From an uncultured Bacteroidia bacterium (lineage in GTDB: Bacteria; Bacteroidota; Bacteroidia; Bacteroidales; F082), in NCBI GenBank assembly GCA_913009755.1, contig CAJVWU010000003.1, forward strand, positions 25,424 to 89,423: a stretch of 64,000 nucleotides of DNA. Reading direction: 5' to 3'. The notes under the pieces were generated by a model. The model made no database searches, was not told where the DNA came from, and saw nothing but the letters and a program-made list of their open reading frames with translations. This document shows positions 9,129 through 20,147 of the stretch, one piece after another. Position numbers and translations under genes: made by a program. Within the stretch, counting starts at the first letter, position 1, and every line of letters starts with the position of its first letter.

Positions 9129-9971
9129 ATGAAAAGATTGTTTCTTGCCTTCTTTATTATCTTTTTGGGGGTTTCGCCAATCATAAAAGCCCAGATTGTT
9201 GATGAGGCGCCCATGGACGGTTTATACGCAGAAGACGAAACAACTTTTGCCAAGCCCGTACCTTATCCCTTTATTCGGAAAGCTGATGTTATGTGGTCGA
9301 AACGGATATGGAGGGAAATTGACTTCAGGCAAAAATTTAACCAGAAATTTTATTTTCCCCCTGATCCCCAGGCAAACTGGAAATCTTTTATTACCATAGT
9401 GCTCGATGCCTTAAAAGAAGGCAAGATTACTGCTTATGATATTTCCAGTACCGATGAATTGCTGGTGCCGGTCACCTACAACGAAATTATCGCCAGGCAA
9501 ACCGATTCGAGTTATCAGATCATGAACAGGCCTTATCCTCCGTATGAAGAATTTGATACGGTGATCTATACCGAATTCGACCCCACAAAAGTAATGCGCC
9601 TGAGGATAAAAGAAGACTGGTACTTCGACAGCGAACGTTCACAAATGCTGGTACGTATCCAGGCTTTGTGTCCTGTCATGATCAAAGAACGTAACGGGGA
9701 AGAGGTTACGGAACCTTTGTTCTGGATCTCGTATCCGGAATCGCGGGAGGTGTTTGCCAATGCGCTGGTCTTCAATGAATTTAATTCGGCAGCCCGCCTT
9801 ACTTACGATGAATTGTTCTGGAAACGCCTTTTTGACAGTTATATTTACAAAGAACAAAATGTTTTCGATCGGCGTATTTCGCAATATGCTACCGGCGTGG
9901 ATGCTTTGCTTGAAGCTAACAGAGTTAAAAATGAGATGTTTACGTTCGAAGAAAGTTTGTGGCAATATTAA
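9129..9971 (+). CDS. gldN: T9SS ring protein GldN (PorN)
   Basis: A 280-residue secreted protein with a signal peptide (about residues 1-21, ending IIKAQ) and the GldN/PorN domain: KADVMWSKRIWREIDFRQK near residue 50, then conserved PL(F)WISYPESR near 200. It binds GldK and the periplasmic tip of GldM. A terminator-like hairpin follows the gene, marking the end of the T9SS operon. Confidence 0.95.
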   Translation: MKRLFLAFFIIFLGVSPIIKAQIVDEAPMDGLYAEDETTFAKPVPYPFIRKADVMWSKRIWREIDFRQKFNQKFYFPPDPQANWKSFITIVLDALKEGKITAYDISSTDELLVPVTYNEIIARQTDSSYQIMNRPYPPYEEFDTVIYTEFDPTKVMRLRIKEDWYFDSERSQMLVRIQALCPVMIKERNGEEVTEPLFWISYPESREVFANALVFNEFNSAARLTYDELFWKRLFDSYIYKEQNVFDRRISQYATGVDALLEANRVKNEMFTFEESLWQY

Positions 9972-9994
9972 AAACAAAAAAACAGTAAAAAAAA

Positions 9995-10023
9995 ACTCTC
10001 CTCAATCCGGAGGGTTTTTTTTT
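9995..10023 (+). terminator. Rho-independent terminator after gldN
   Basis: A 7-bp stem (ACTCTCC with GGAGGGT, one G-U pair) and 7-base loop, preceded by A residues and followed by nine T residues, 24 bp after the gldN stop. Confidence 0.85.
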
Positions 10024-10027
10024 GATA

Positions 10028-10140
10028 TGAATGTCCCCCGCCGGCTGACTGCCGAACTATCTTTGGCAGGCGGTGCGTGGGCAGGGGGCGGATTTCCCCC
10101 ACTGACGGGTCAAGCTGTGAATGTCCCCCGCCGGCGGGGG
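10028..10140. repeat. GC-rich intergenic repeat with direct and inverted copies
   Basis: The 18-bp word TGAATGTCCCCCGCCGGC occurs at 10028-10045 and again at 10118-10135, 90 bp apart. The second copy extends into a perfect 16-bp palindrome, CCCCCGCCGGCGGGGG, at 10125-10140. Composition is far more GC-rich than the neighbouring DNA. No coding sequence is supported. Confidence 0.65.
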
Positions 10141-10258
10141 ATTAAGGGGGTGGAAAAAGACGATCATTTATTTGCTGATTTTTACACTAATATTTTTTTC
10201 CGCATTTCTTTACATTGGTTAGTTACATGGCCTGACACTTTTTGTTCGTCGAACTATC

Positions 10259-10292
10259 TTGTTTTCCCATGACAAATTTCAGTTTAACTTTG
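10259..10292 (+). promoter_or_regulatory. recG promoter
   Basis: A -33-like TTG at 10259-10261 and a -7 box TAACTTTG at 10285-10292 are 23 bp apart. The recG ATG follows 13 bp after the -7 box. Confidence 0.5.
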
Positions 10293-10305
10293 TAACGTAA
10301 TCTGA

Positions 10306-12420
10306 ATGGAGATGCAGGATATTTTTGAAACCCCCATAACCTACCTAAAGGGCGTTGGCCCTAAAAAAGCCGAAGTGCTTAAAACGGAACTGGGAATAGA
10401 AGTTTTTAACGACCTCCTGCATTATTTTCCCTTTCGCTACATTGACAAAAGCCATATTTACAAGGTAAAAGATGTGACCACCGACACGATTTATTTCCAG
10501 TTGAAAGGAAAAATAACTAACCTGATTCCCGTTGGCCAAAAAAGAATGAAATACATTACCGCTACATTCAGCGATGACACAGGCCATATCGGACTGGTCT
10601 GGTTTAAAGGATTGCGATGGATTAAGAACCGTTTCTCCCCTGAAAAAGAATACCTGTTGTTTGGGAAACCCTCTGTTTTTAAAAACCATTACAATTTTGT
10701 CCACCCCGAAGTGGAAGATGTTGTTGAAGGTGAAGAAGACGAAGTTGCAGGACAAAGGCTTGAAGGGGTTTACAGCTCCACCGAAAAATTAAAAAACAAC
10801 GGGCTGGGAACACGCGGAATCAGCAAACTGACCCGGAGGTTATTGAACAAGGTTGCAGATCATATTCAGGAAATCCTGCCCGGTTATCTTTTACAATCAC
10901 AACAGCTAATTGGCAGAAAACAGGCATTGGTCAACATTCATTTTCCGGAAAACCCGAAAATGATAGAACAAGCCACCCGTCGGCTTAAATTTGACGAACT
11001 CTTTTTCCTTCAGTTGCAGCTCATCACCGGAAAGCAGGCTTTAAAAGAAAAAATTAAAGGGCATCTGTTTTCAAAAGTCGGAAAAAACCTGAACTCATTT
11101 TATAAAAAATACTTACCGTTTCAACTGACAAATGCCCAAAAAAGGGTCATTAAAGAAATCAGGATAGATTTGGGCTCAGGAAAACAGATGAACCGCCTGC
11201 TACAAGGGGATGTAGGCAGCGGCAAAACCGTTGTTGCACTGATGAGTGCCCTGATTGCCCTGGACAACGGTTTCCAGGCTTGCCTGATGGCACCCACCGA
11301 AATACTGGCAAACCAGCATTTCAACAGCATCAGCCGCCTTTTGGACGGCATGGACATTCAAATAGCCTTGCTGACCGGTTCCACCAAACAGGCAAAGCGA
11401 AAAATAATTCATGAAAACCTGCTCAGCGGAGAGCTTAACTTTTTGGTGGGCACCCATGCACTTATCGAAGAAACCGTTACTTTTAAAAACCTGGGGTTTG
11501 TGATCATTGATGAACAGCACCGTTTTGGCGTTGAACAAAGAGCCAGGCTGTGGAAGAAAAATGTCAACCCGCCCCATGTACTGGTCATGACGGCCACGCC
11601 CATTCCGCGAACATTGGCAATGACTGTTTACGGCAACCTGGATGTCTCGGTAATTGACGAATTGCCGCCCGGAAGAAAACCGGTGAAGACCCTGTTGTTT
11701 TTCGAGTCGAAGAGGTTGAGGGTCATCGGTTTTATCCGTGAACAGATAAAAAAAGGGAGACAGATTTACATTGTTTACCCTCTGATACAGGAATCGGAAA
11801 AAATGGACCTGAAGAACCTGATGCATGGCTTTGAATATATTCAAAGAGAGTTTCCACTGCCCGAATACCAGGTGAGCGTTTTGCACGGGAGAATGAAAAC
11901 GGAAGACAAGGAATATGAGATGAAGCGCTTTGTGGAAGGCATCACACAAATCATGGTCTCCACTACCGTTATCGAAGTGGGTGTGGACGTTTCCAATGCC
12001 TCGGTTATGATCATCGAAAATGCGGAAAGGTTCGGTTTGTCGCAACTGCACCAGCTCAGGGGACGTGTAGGCCGTGGCGCCGAACAATCGTTTTGCATCC
12101 TGATGGCAGGCAACAAAATATCAAACGAAGGAAGAAAACGCCTGGAAACCATGGTGCGTACCAACGACGGTTTTGAAATTGCCGAAGCCGACCTGCAACT
12201 GCGCGGACCAGGCGACATTGAAGGAACACGGCAATCGGGAATACTTGATTTTAAAATTGTAAACCTGGCACGCGACAATGAACTGATCGTAAAAACAAGA
12301 AACCTGGCCGAAAAAATACTTGAAAGAGACCCGAAACTTCAACTCCCCGATAATCGGTTGCTCCTGACCCACCTCGAAAAACTGCGAAAGGAAAAACACC
12401 AATGGGGAAGAATATCGTAA
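10306..12420 (+). CDS. recG: ATP-dependent DNA helicase RecG
   Basis: A 704-residue superfamily 2 helicase that reverses stalled replication forks and migrates branched DNA. The N-terminal wedge/OB domain opens TPITYLKGVGPKKAEVL. Helicase motifs follow: Walker A GDVGSGKT near residue 303, the Walker B variant DEQH near 402, TATPIPRTLAM near 425, and the motif VI run QLRGRVGRGAEQSFC near 585. Length is normal. Gene order recG-pheT is separated by 67 bp with a promoter-like box. Confidence 0.97.
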   Translation: MEMQDIFETPITYLKGVGPKKAEVLKTELGIEVFNDLLHYFPFRYIDKSHIYKVKDVTTDTIYFQLKGKITNLIPVGQKRMKYITATFSDDTGHIGLVWFKGLRWIKNRFSPEKEYLLFGKPSVFKNHYNFVHPEVEDVVEGEEDEVAGQRLEGVYSSTEKLKNNGLGTRGISKLTRRLLNKVADHIQEILPGYLLQSQQLIGRKQALVNIHFPENPKMIEQATRRLKFDELFFLQLQLITGKQALKEKIKGHLFSKVGKNLNSFYKKYLPFQLTNAQKRVIKEIRIDLGSGKQMNRLLQGDVGSGKTVVALMSALIALDNGFQACLMAPTEILANQHFNSISRLLDGMDIQIALLTGSTKQAKRKIIHENLLSGELNFLVGTHALIEETVTFKNLGFVIIDEQHRFGVEQRARLWKKNVNPPHVLVMTATPIPRTLAMTVYGNLDVSVIDELPPGRKPVKTLLFFESKRLRVIGFIREQIKKGRQIYIVYPLIQESEKMDLKNLMHGFEYIQREFPLPEYQVSVLHGRMKTEDKEYEMKRFVEGITQIMVSTTVIEVGVDVSNASVMIIENAERFGLSQLHQLRGRVGRGAEQSFCILMAGNKISNEGRKRLETMVRTNDGFEIAEADLQLRGPGDIEGTRQSGILDFKIVNLARDNELIVKTRNLAEKILERDPKLQLPDNRLLLTHLEKLRKEKHQWGRIS

Positions 12421-12450
12421 ATCAAAAATCCAAAACTCCTTACATTTCTT

Positions 12451-12458
12451 TACTTTTG
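12451..12458 (+). promoter_or_regulatory. -7 box upstream of pheT
   Basis: TACTTTTG fits TAnnTTTG, 29 bp before the pheT ATG. No clear -33 TTG is visible. Confidence 0.4.
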
Positions 12459-12487
12459 CACTTCACAAATTTTTAAATCGAATAACA

Positions 12488-14947
12488 ATGAAGTTGTCGT
12501 ATAACTGGCTGAAACAATATGTTGACATTGACGTGGACCCCTTGGAACTTTCAGGCATTTTGACGGACATCGGCCTGGAAGTGGAAGGATTTGAAAAGTT
12601 TCAATCGGTAAAAGGAGGGCTCGAAGGCATCGTAATCGGAAAAGTAATTACCTGTGAAAAACATCCCAATGCCGACAAACTCAGTGTCACCACAGTGGAT
12701 ATCGGTGGAGGGATAATATTACCCATCGTTTGCGGGGCGTCCAATGTGGCTGCCGGACAAACGGTTACTGTTGCCACCGTTGGCACCGTATTGTATTCGG
12801 AAGGCGAATCGTTTACCATCAAAAAAGTGAAAATAAGGGGTGAGGTTTCTGAAGGGATGATTTGTGCAGAAGATGAATTGGGTCTGGGCACATCACACGA
12901 CGGTATCATGGTGTTGCCCGGTGAACTTCAACCCGGTTCAAAGGCAAGCGATTATTTTAATATTGAAGAAGACTATGTTTACGAAATCGGCCTCACCCCC
13001 AACCGTGCTGATGCCGCATCGCACATTGGTTCGGCACGCGATGTTGCCGCCGGCCTGAACAGGCTTAAAAAAACCCGTAACTATAAGCTGCACCTTCCTT
13101 CGGTTGATGATTTTAAAACAGACAATCATTCGCTGGATATTGATGTTGTTGTAGAAGACACTGCAGCCTGCCCCCGATATTCCGGGGTTACCATCTCCGG
13201 GGTAAAGGTGGCCGAATCTCCGGGTTGGCTGAAAAACCGCCTCAATGCCATCGGGTTGCGCCCCATCAACAACATTGTGGACATTACCAATTATATCCTT
13301 CACGAAACAGGTCAGCCGCTTCACCCGTTTGATGCCGACAAAATTAAAGGCAATAAAGTGATCGTTAAAAAGATGCCGAAAGGCACATCGTTCATTACGC
13401 TGGACGGGATAGAAAGGCAACTCGATGCTGACGACCTGATGATCTGCAACACGGAAGAAGGCATGTGCATCGGGGGAGTTTTTGGCGGTATGGATTCCGG
13501 GGTAACCGAAAACACCACCAATATTTTTCTGGAAAGTGCCTATTTCGATCCGGCCCATATCCGTAAAACTTCAAAACGCCACGGATTGCAGACCGATGCT
13601 TCCTTTCGTTTTGAACGGGGTGCCAACCCGGCCGTTACCATATATGCCCTGAAACGTGCAGCCATACTGTTTAAAGAAATTGCCGGCGGAAAAATATCTT
13701 CTGTCATCAAAGATGTTTATCCTGAAAAAATTGAAAAATGGACAATTGACATCACCTATAAAAATGTTGACCGGCTGATTGGCAAAACCATCGAAAGGAA
13801 AATTATAAAAGAAATATTGACCGACCTTGAAATGGAAGTGGTGGAAGAAACCGGAGAAGGCCTTAAATTGCTTATTCCCACTTTTAAAGTTGACGTAAAA
13901 CGGGAAGCTGATGTCATTGAAGAAATCCTCAGGGTTTATGGTTATAACAATGTGGAATTTGAAGATAAAATTGATGCTTCGGTAAGCTACCGCAAAAAGC
14001 CTGACCCCGAAAAAGTGCAGAATCTGGTTTCCGATCAGTTGACGGCACAGGGATTTGTAGAGATAATAAACAACTCACTTACGCAGTCGGAATATTACAT
14101 CAACAATCCGGATTTTAATGAGGACAAAAGTGTAACACTGCTCAATCCTTTAAGCAAAGACCTTGATGTTATGCGGCAGTCATTGTTATTTGGCGGGCTT
14201 GAAGTGGTAAGTTACAACATCAACCATAAAATAGCCGATCAGAAACTTTACGAATTCGGGAAAATATATAACCGGGAAATATCAAAAGCCAAAATTGGCG
14301 GGCTGGAAAAATACCACGAAGAAAAACATTTGTCCCTTTTTACCACCGGTAACCTATGGCCGGAAAACTGGAATAATGACACCCGGAAAGTTGATTTTTA
14401 TTATCTGAAAGGAATTGTTGAAGGGATTTTCAGCAAAATGGGGATAAACCGTTCCGGATTGGATGTTCGTGAAATCAGCTCAAATAATTACAGCTATGGC
14501 CTTGAATTTCTGAAAGGGGGCACAACAATTGCGACAGTTACCGGTTTAAGTAAGAAACTGTTGCAGGTATTCGACATCGGCCATGAAGTGATGATGGCCG
14601 ACCTGAACTGGGAGAAAGTCATTGCGTTGCATGCAGAAAACGAAACGGTTTATCATCCGGTATCCAAATACCCTTCGGTCCGTCGCGACCTGGCTTTACT
14701 GGTTAATAGATCATTGCACTTTGCCGAAATGGAAAAACTGGCTTTTGAAACCGAACGGAAAATATTGAAGAAAGTTGGTATTTTTGATGTTTACGAAGGT
14801 GAAAAAATACCGGGAGGAAAAAAGTCGTATGCCTTGTCTTTCATTTTACAGGATGAAGCAAAAACACTTACTGATAAAGTCATTGATAAGACCATGAAAC
14901 GGTTCCGGAAGGCTTTTGAGCAAAAGTTTAAAGCAGAATTACGTTAA
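12488..14947 (+). CDS. pheT: Phenylalanyl-tRNA synthetase beta subunit
   Basis: An 819-residue beta chain of the alpha2-beta2 enzyme that charges tRNA-Phe. Domains in order: N-terminal helix opening MKLSYNWLKQYVDID, EMAP/tRNA-binding OB fold (residues 40-155, GKVITCEKHPNADKLSV), B3/B4 editing domain (215-395, LRPINNIVDITNYI), B5 domain (about 400-475), catalytic-like core, and the C-terminal FDX-ACB anticodon-binding domain (about 720-819, YPSVRRDLALLV). The alpha-chain gene pheS is not in the window. Confidence 0.97.
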   Translation: MKLSYNWLKQYVDIDVDPLELSGILTDIGLEVEGFEKFQSVKGGLEGIVIGKVITCEKHPNADKLSVTTVDIGGGIILPIVCGASNVAAGQTVTVATVGTVLYSEGESFTIKKVKIRGEVSEGMICAEDELGLGTSHDGIMVLPGELQPGSKASDYFNIEEDYVYEIGLTPNRADAASHIGSARDVAAGLNRLKKTRNYKLHLPSVDDFKTDNHSLDIDVVVEDTAACPRYSGVTISGVKVAESPGWLKNRLNAIGLRPINNIVDITNYILHETGQPLHPFDADKIKGNKVIVKKMPKGTSFITLDGIERQLDADDLMICNTEEGMCIGGVFGGMDSGVTENTTNIFLESAYFDPAHIRKTSKRHGLQTDASFRFERGANPAVTIYALKRAAILFKEIAGGKISSVIKDVYPEKIEKWTIDITYKNVDRLIGKTIERKIIKEILTDLEMEVVEETGEGLKLLIPTFKVDVKREADVIEEILRVYGYNNVEFEDKIDASVSYRKKPDPEKVQNLVSDQLTAQGFVEIINNSLTQSEYYINNPDFNEDKSVTLLNPLSKDLDVMRQSLLFGGLEVVSYNINHKIADQKLYEFGKIYNREISKAKIGGLEKYHEEKHLSLFTTGNLWPENWNNDTRKVDFYYLKGIVEGIFSKMGINRSGLDVREISSNNYSYGLEFLKGGTTIATVTGLSKKLLQVFDIGHEVMMADLNWEKVIALHAENETVYHPVSKYPSVRRDLALLVNRSLHFAEMEKLAFETERKILKKVGIFDVYEGEKIPGGKKSYALSFILQDEAKTLTDKVIDKTMKRFRKAFEQKFKAELR

Positions 14948-15003
14948 TTTTCAGGTTTCTTGCGTGATATTTATTAATTTTAAATCGTATTTAATCGAAG
15001 TTC

Positions 15004-16224
15004 ATGGAATATCAATCAATAAAACAACGATTTGGGATCATTGGGAATTCAACTTTGTTGCACCGGGCCATTGAAGTGGCTGTTCAGGTAGCTCCCACCG
15101 ACCTCACGGTGCTCATCACGGGCGAAAGCGGTGTGGGGAAAGAAGTCTTCCCGAAAATCATCCACCAGATGAGTACGCGGAAACATGGCAACTATATTGC
15201 CGTTAACTGTGGGGCAATTCCGGAAGGAACCATTGATTCGGAACTTTTCGGACATGAAAAAGGTTCGTTCACCGGAGCCCATGAAGCACGGAAAGGTTAT
15301 TTCGAAGTCGCCGACGGGGGAACCATTTTTCTGGATGAAGTGGCTGAGCTGCCTCTCTCTACACAGGTCAGGCTTTTGAGGGTGCTCGAGTCGGGAGAAT
15401 TCATGAAAGTGGGCTCTTCGAAGGTGATCAAAACAAATGTCCGCATGGTAGCGGCCAGCAATGTGAATGTCCCTGCTGCCATTGAAAAAGGCAGTTTCAG
15501 GCAGGATTTGTTTTATCGTTTAAATACAGTCCCCATATTCATCCCGCCACTTCGCAACCGGAAAGAGGATATTCATCTGCTGTTCAGGAAATTTGCCGCC
15601 GATTTTGCGGAGAAATACCGTATGCCGCCCGTCCGCCTTTCACCGGAAGCAATCAATATTTTACAAAACTATTACTGGCCCGGAAACATCAGGCAACTGA
15701 AAAATGTTACCGAACAAATTTCCATTATTGAAAAAAATAAAGACATTGGCGCCCCGGTACTAAAACAATACCTGCCGGGGAACGAAGTCCCCGGACTTCC
15801 CGTCCTGTATAAAAAGAAAGAAGAACAACATATCTCCGAACGCGAACTGCTTTACAAGGTGCTGTTTGATATGAAGAAGGACATGACGGAATTGAAAAAA
15901 GTTGTTGCCTCCCTCATCAAACATGGTGAACACGAAGCAACACCCGAACAAACAAAAGCCCTTCTTGTAAAAGATTATTCGGAAAACATCCTGGAAGAAG
16001 AACCGGGATACCCTGAAATTAAAATTACCCACCCGCAACATGATCTGGATGAATTTCATCCCACTGAAGTGGTGGAAGAATCGCTATCGCTTCAGCAAAA
16101 AGAAAATGAACTCATCAAAAAAGCACTGGAAAAACATCACGGAAAAAGAAAAAGTGCTGCTAAAGAGTTAGGTATTTCCGAACGTACATTATACAGAAAA
16201 ATAAAGGAATATAACATAAAGTGA
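15004..16224 (+). CDS. Sigma-54 interacting AAA+ transcriptional activator without receiver domain
   Basis: A 406-residue activator of sigma-54 RNA polymerase. The AAA+ domain starts almost at the N-terminus: Walker A GESGVGKE at residues 40-47, the sigma-54 contact loop GSFTGA at 87-92 (usual GAFTGA, with Ala to Ser), Walker B TIFLDE at 108-112, and R-finger region near 168. A linker of about 100 residues leads to a Fis-type helix-turn-helix (residues 365-404, KRKSAAKELGISERTLYRKI). There is no receiver, GAF or PAS domain. Its GTGA overlap with lptE indicates co-transcription and translational coupling. Confidence 0.92.
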   Translation: MEYQSIKQRFGIIGNSTLLHRAIEVAVQVAPTDLTVLITGESGVGKEVFPKIIHQMSTRKHGNYIAVNCGAIPEGTIDSELFGHEKGSFTGAHEARKGYFEVADGGTIFLDEVAELPLSTQVRLLRVLESGEFMKVGSSKVIKTNVRMVAASNVNVPAAIEKGSFRQDLFYRLNTVPIFIPPLRNRKEDIHLLFRKFAADFAEKYRMPPVRLSPEAINILQNYYWPGNIRQLKNVTEQISIIEKNKDIGAPVLKQYLPGNEVPGLPVLYKKKEEQHISERELLYKVLFDMKKDMTELKKVVASLIKHGEHEATPEQTKALLVKDYSENILEEEPGYPEIKITHPQHDLDEFHPTEVVEESLSLQQKENELIKKALEKHHGKRKSAAKELGISERTLYRKIKEYNIK

Positions 16225-16754
16225 GTAAGACAGTTTGTCATCGGTTAAAACCCACGGGTATTTTATCGGCAATGGTCATTTTATTGATCTTTTTTGCCGA
16301 GGGCTGCGGCGTTTATTCATTCACGGGAGCTTCGGTCCCCCCGCAGGCAAAAACCGTATCGGTTGCTTATTTTCCAAATAAAGCCCCGTTGGTTGCCCCC
16401 CTTTTAAGCCCTGTATTCACGGATGCGCTGAGGGATAAATTTACAAGGGAAGCCAATCTGAATATGGTTGAAAAAAACGGTGATCTGGCCATTTACGGTG
16501 AAATAATAGGTTATAAAACCACCCCGGTAGCCATACAGGGTAACCAAACCGCTGCACTCAACCGGTTGACAATTACCGTTAATGTGCGGTTTGTCAATAA
16601 ATATGAACCCGACAAAAACTTTGAACAAAAGTTTACGGAATTCTTTAAATATCCTTCAGATGCCGACCTGAACAGCATCAGTGGCAGTTTGATCGAAACA
16701 ATTACGGCATTGCTGGTAACCGATATTTTTAACAAAGCTGTGGTGAACTGGTAA
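16221..16754 (+). CDS. lptE: LptE-like LPS-assembly lipoprotein
   Basis: A 177-residue lipoprotein of the Bacteroidota LptE family, which plugs the LptD barrel during lipopolysaccharide insertion in the outer membrane. The signal sequence ends in a lipobox-like AEGC, followed by GVYSFTGASVPPQAKTVSV, the family hallmark, and a Lipopolysaccharide-assembly (LptE) fold with LVAPLLSPVFTDALRDKF. The start is GTG, overlapping the previous stop by four bases (GTGA). An LptD-like gene lies at 60.8 kb in this window. Confidence 0.88.
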   Translation: MSKTVCHRLKPTGILSAMVILLIFFAEGCGVYSFTGASVPPQAKTVSVAYFPNKAPLVAPLLSPVFTDALRDKFTREANLNMVEKNGDLAIYGEIIGYKTTPVAIQGNQTAALNRLTITVNVRFVNKYEPDKNFEQKFTEFFKYPSDADLNSISGSLIETITALLVTDIFNKAVVNW

Positions 16755-16768
16755 ATCAAGGTTTCAAA

Positions 16769-17533
16769 ATGAATAAAGAAACTTTTTTAAAATACGTCAA
16801 AGACCCAAATCTGTTAAACAGCAGTACGTTACCTGAAACGGACGTGCTTGTTACCGAATTCCCGTATTGCCAGACTGCACGTATTCTGCTCACCTTAAAC
16901 TTGTTTAAAGAAAAACATGTTTTGTATGACAAGCAGTTGAAGTTAACTGCCGTACAGGCAGGTAACCGGCGCATACTTAAAAAACATATTGATAAACTGG
17001 GCCTAAAGCCAAAGCCGGTTGTTTTGCCGGATGAAGAACCAAAACCTTTTTCAGAAGTCCATCCATTAGCCGAAGTTACACCCCCTGAACCAGAACAGAA
17101 ACCGGGACAATCTCAACAACCGTTTGAAGAGACCGATACGCTTACCCGGATGAAACAAATCATTAAACAGCGAATCGAATATCTTGAAAAAGAAAAAAAA
17201 TCAAGGCCACAACAACTTCCCGTTCCGGAAGAAACAATAGAAATTGAAGATCAGGCTTTACGTCAGCCGGATGAACTGATTGATGAATTTATCAGGAACG
17301 AACCCCGCATTTCACGGCCAAAAACAACATTTTTCAACCCGGCAGAAGCAGCCAAAGAAAGCGTGGTTGATGATGAAAATATTGTGAGCGAAACACTTGC
17401 GAAAATATATTTCGATCAGAAACGGTTTGCAAAAGCAATCAATATTTATAAAAAATTAAGTTTGAAATTTCCGGAAAAAAGTAGTTACTTTGCACCCCTC
17501 ATTCGAAAAGCAGAGGAAGAACTTAAAAATTAG
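16769..17533 (+). CDS. Conserved TPR-like protein of unknown function between lptE and secG
   Basis: A 254-residue soluble protein without a signal peptide. The N-terminal 70 residues are predicted helical, the middle (80-165) is proline- and glutamate-rich and probably disordered, and the C-terminal 45 residues look like a TPR repeat pair (ETLAKIYFDQKRFAKAINIY, KKLSLKFPEKSSYF). It sits 14 bp after lptE and 4 bp before the secG start, a gene order common in Bacteroidota. No enzymatic motif was seen. Confidence 0.75.
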   Translation: MNKETFLKYVKDPNLLNSSTLPETDVLVTEFPYCQTARILLTLNLFKEKHVLYDKQLKLTAVQAGNRRILKKHIDKLGLKPKPVVLPDEEPKPFSEVHPLAEVTPPEPEQKPGQSQQPFEETDTLTRMKQIIKQRIEYLEKEKKSRPQQLPVPEETIEIEDQALRQPDELIDEFIRNEPRISRPKTTFFNPAEAAKESVVDDENIVSETLAKIYFDQKRFAKAINIYKKLSLKFPEKSSYFAPLIRKAEEELKN

Positions 17534-17537
17534 GATC

Positions 17538-17900
17538 ATGTATCTTTTTGTTTCCATATTAATTTTAATCGTATGTGTGCTGCTCGGGCTTATTGTTTTG
17601 GTCCAAAACCCTAAAGGAGGCGGCCTGGCAGCTAATTTTACAGGTGCAGGATCACAGTTCATGGGGGTCAGGCAAACTGCCGATTTCCTTGAAAAAGCCA
17701 CCTGGACCCTCTCCGTTGCCTTGTTGGTTCTGGCCCTTACGGCAACGATGGTAATCCCCCGCGGTTCAGTTGATACTTCCCAACAGGATACCGAATTGAA
17801 AAAGCAAATTGAAGATTTTACAAAAAACGCCCCGGCACCGGTTGATTTTCAAACCCCGCCCGGTAAAAAAGAGGCACAACAGCAGGGTGGCAATAAATAG
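17538..17900 (+). CDS. secG: Preprotein translocase subunit SecG
   Basis: A 120-residue inner-membrane protein, an accessory of the SecYEG channel. Two transmembrane helices (about residues 3-22 and 55-75) flank the conserved loop VQNPKGGGLAANF. The ATG at 17538 was chosen because it begins directly at the first helix; an upstream in-frame ATG would add 16 polar residues and overlap the previous gene. A C-terminal charged/Gln-rich tail is typical for Bacteroidota. A strong terminator follows. Confidence 0.93.
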   Translation: MYLFVSILILIVCVLLGLIVLVQNPKGGGLAANFTGAGSQFMGVRQTADFLEKATWTLSVALLVLALTATMVIPRGSVDTSQQDTELKKQIEDFTKNAPAPVDFQTPPGKKEAQQQGGNK

Positions 17901-17922
17901 ATGAAGTCTTTTAAAAAGAAAT

Positions 17923-17964
17923 AAAAAATGTCAGAATGTCATAACGTTCTGACATTTTTTTTTA
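17923..17964 (+). terminator. Rho-independent terminator after secG
   Basis: The stem AAAATGTCAGAA pairs with TTCTGACATTTT around a 10-base loop and continues into a run of T residues, 25 bp after the secG stop. Confidence 0.9.
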
Positions 17965-18033
17965 TTCCACCATTTGGCACAAAATGTGAAAAGCCACAAT
18001 AATCAAATAAAATAACCAAATAAAATATTCAAA

Positions 18034-18306
18034 ATGATAAATATCAAACCACTTGGCGAAAGGGTTGTTGTTGAACCCGCCCCCGCAGAAGATAAAACCG
18101 CAGGAGGAATAATTATTCCCGATACGGCTAAAGAAAAACCGCAGCAGGGAACCGTTGTGGCCGTGCCCGCTGAAAACAAAGAAAACCCTGTTACCGTTAA
18201 AGTCGGTGACAAGGTGTTGTACGGAAAATATTCAGGAACAGAAATCACAATTGATGGCAACGATTATCTGATTATGAACGAATCGGATATCCTGGCTGTT
18301 ATTTAA
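18034..18306 (+). CDS. groES: Co-chaperonin GroES
   Basis: A 90-residue Hsp10 that caps the GroEL ring. Typical motifs: [13 protein letters not shown] at the N-terminus, a mobile loop with [16 protein letters not shown] (residues 22-37), then [14 protein letters not shown] and the terminal DILAVI. It is followed after 43 bp by groEL, forming the usual groESL operon. No CIRCE element was found upstream. Confidence 0.98.
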   Translation: MINIKPLGERVVVEPAPAEDKTAGGIIIPDTAKEKPQQGTVVAVPAENKENPVTVKVGDKVLYGKYSGTEITIDGNDYLIMNESDILAVI

Positions 18307-18313
18307 ATTGTAA

Positions 18314-19990
<1,677 letters not shown>

Positions 19991-20019
19991 AACAAGTGAT
20001 TTATCATTATCATAAAGAG

Positions 20020-20052
20020 CCCGTTTCAAAAAAATGAAACGGGTTTTTTTTT
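20020..20052 (+). terminator. Rho-independent terminator after groEL
   Basis: An 8-bp perfect stem (CCCGTTTC / GAAACGGG), 8-base A-rich loop and nine T residues. Confidence 0.92.
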
Positions 20053-20115
20053 ACCAACCACCAAAGTCAATGATTCATTATTTTGATGCATTTTTATCAT
20101 AAGAGTAATTTCTAT

Positions 20116-20123
20116 TAACTTTG
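20116..20123 (+). promoter_or_regulatory. -7 box upstream of the DUF4468-like gene
   Basis: TAACTTTG, identical to the recG -7 box, 24 bp before the ATG at 20148. It is another reason to prefer that ATG over the upstream TTG that overlaps the box. Confidence 0.5.
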
Positions 20124-20147
20124 CTCTTGAGAACAAAAGTTTCAACC

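Noticed and set aside
9754..10272. Open frame spanning the end of gldN and the intergenic region
   Set aside because: It crosses the terminator and the GC-rich repeats and overlaps gldN in another frame. No family resemblance.
11200..12087. Long open frame of 295 codons on the minus strand
   Set aside because: It is antisense to recG, which has all helicase motifs in the other frame. Its protein is unlike any family.
12938..13558. Open frame of 206 codons on the minus strand
   Set aside because: Antisense shadow of pheT with no own start signal.
17961..18033. Heat-shock operator (CIRCE) or sigma-54 site before groES
   Set aside because: No GCACTC/GAGTGC inverted pair was found. A TTGGCAC word at about 17973 is not followed by the required -12 TTGC at correct spacing.
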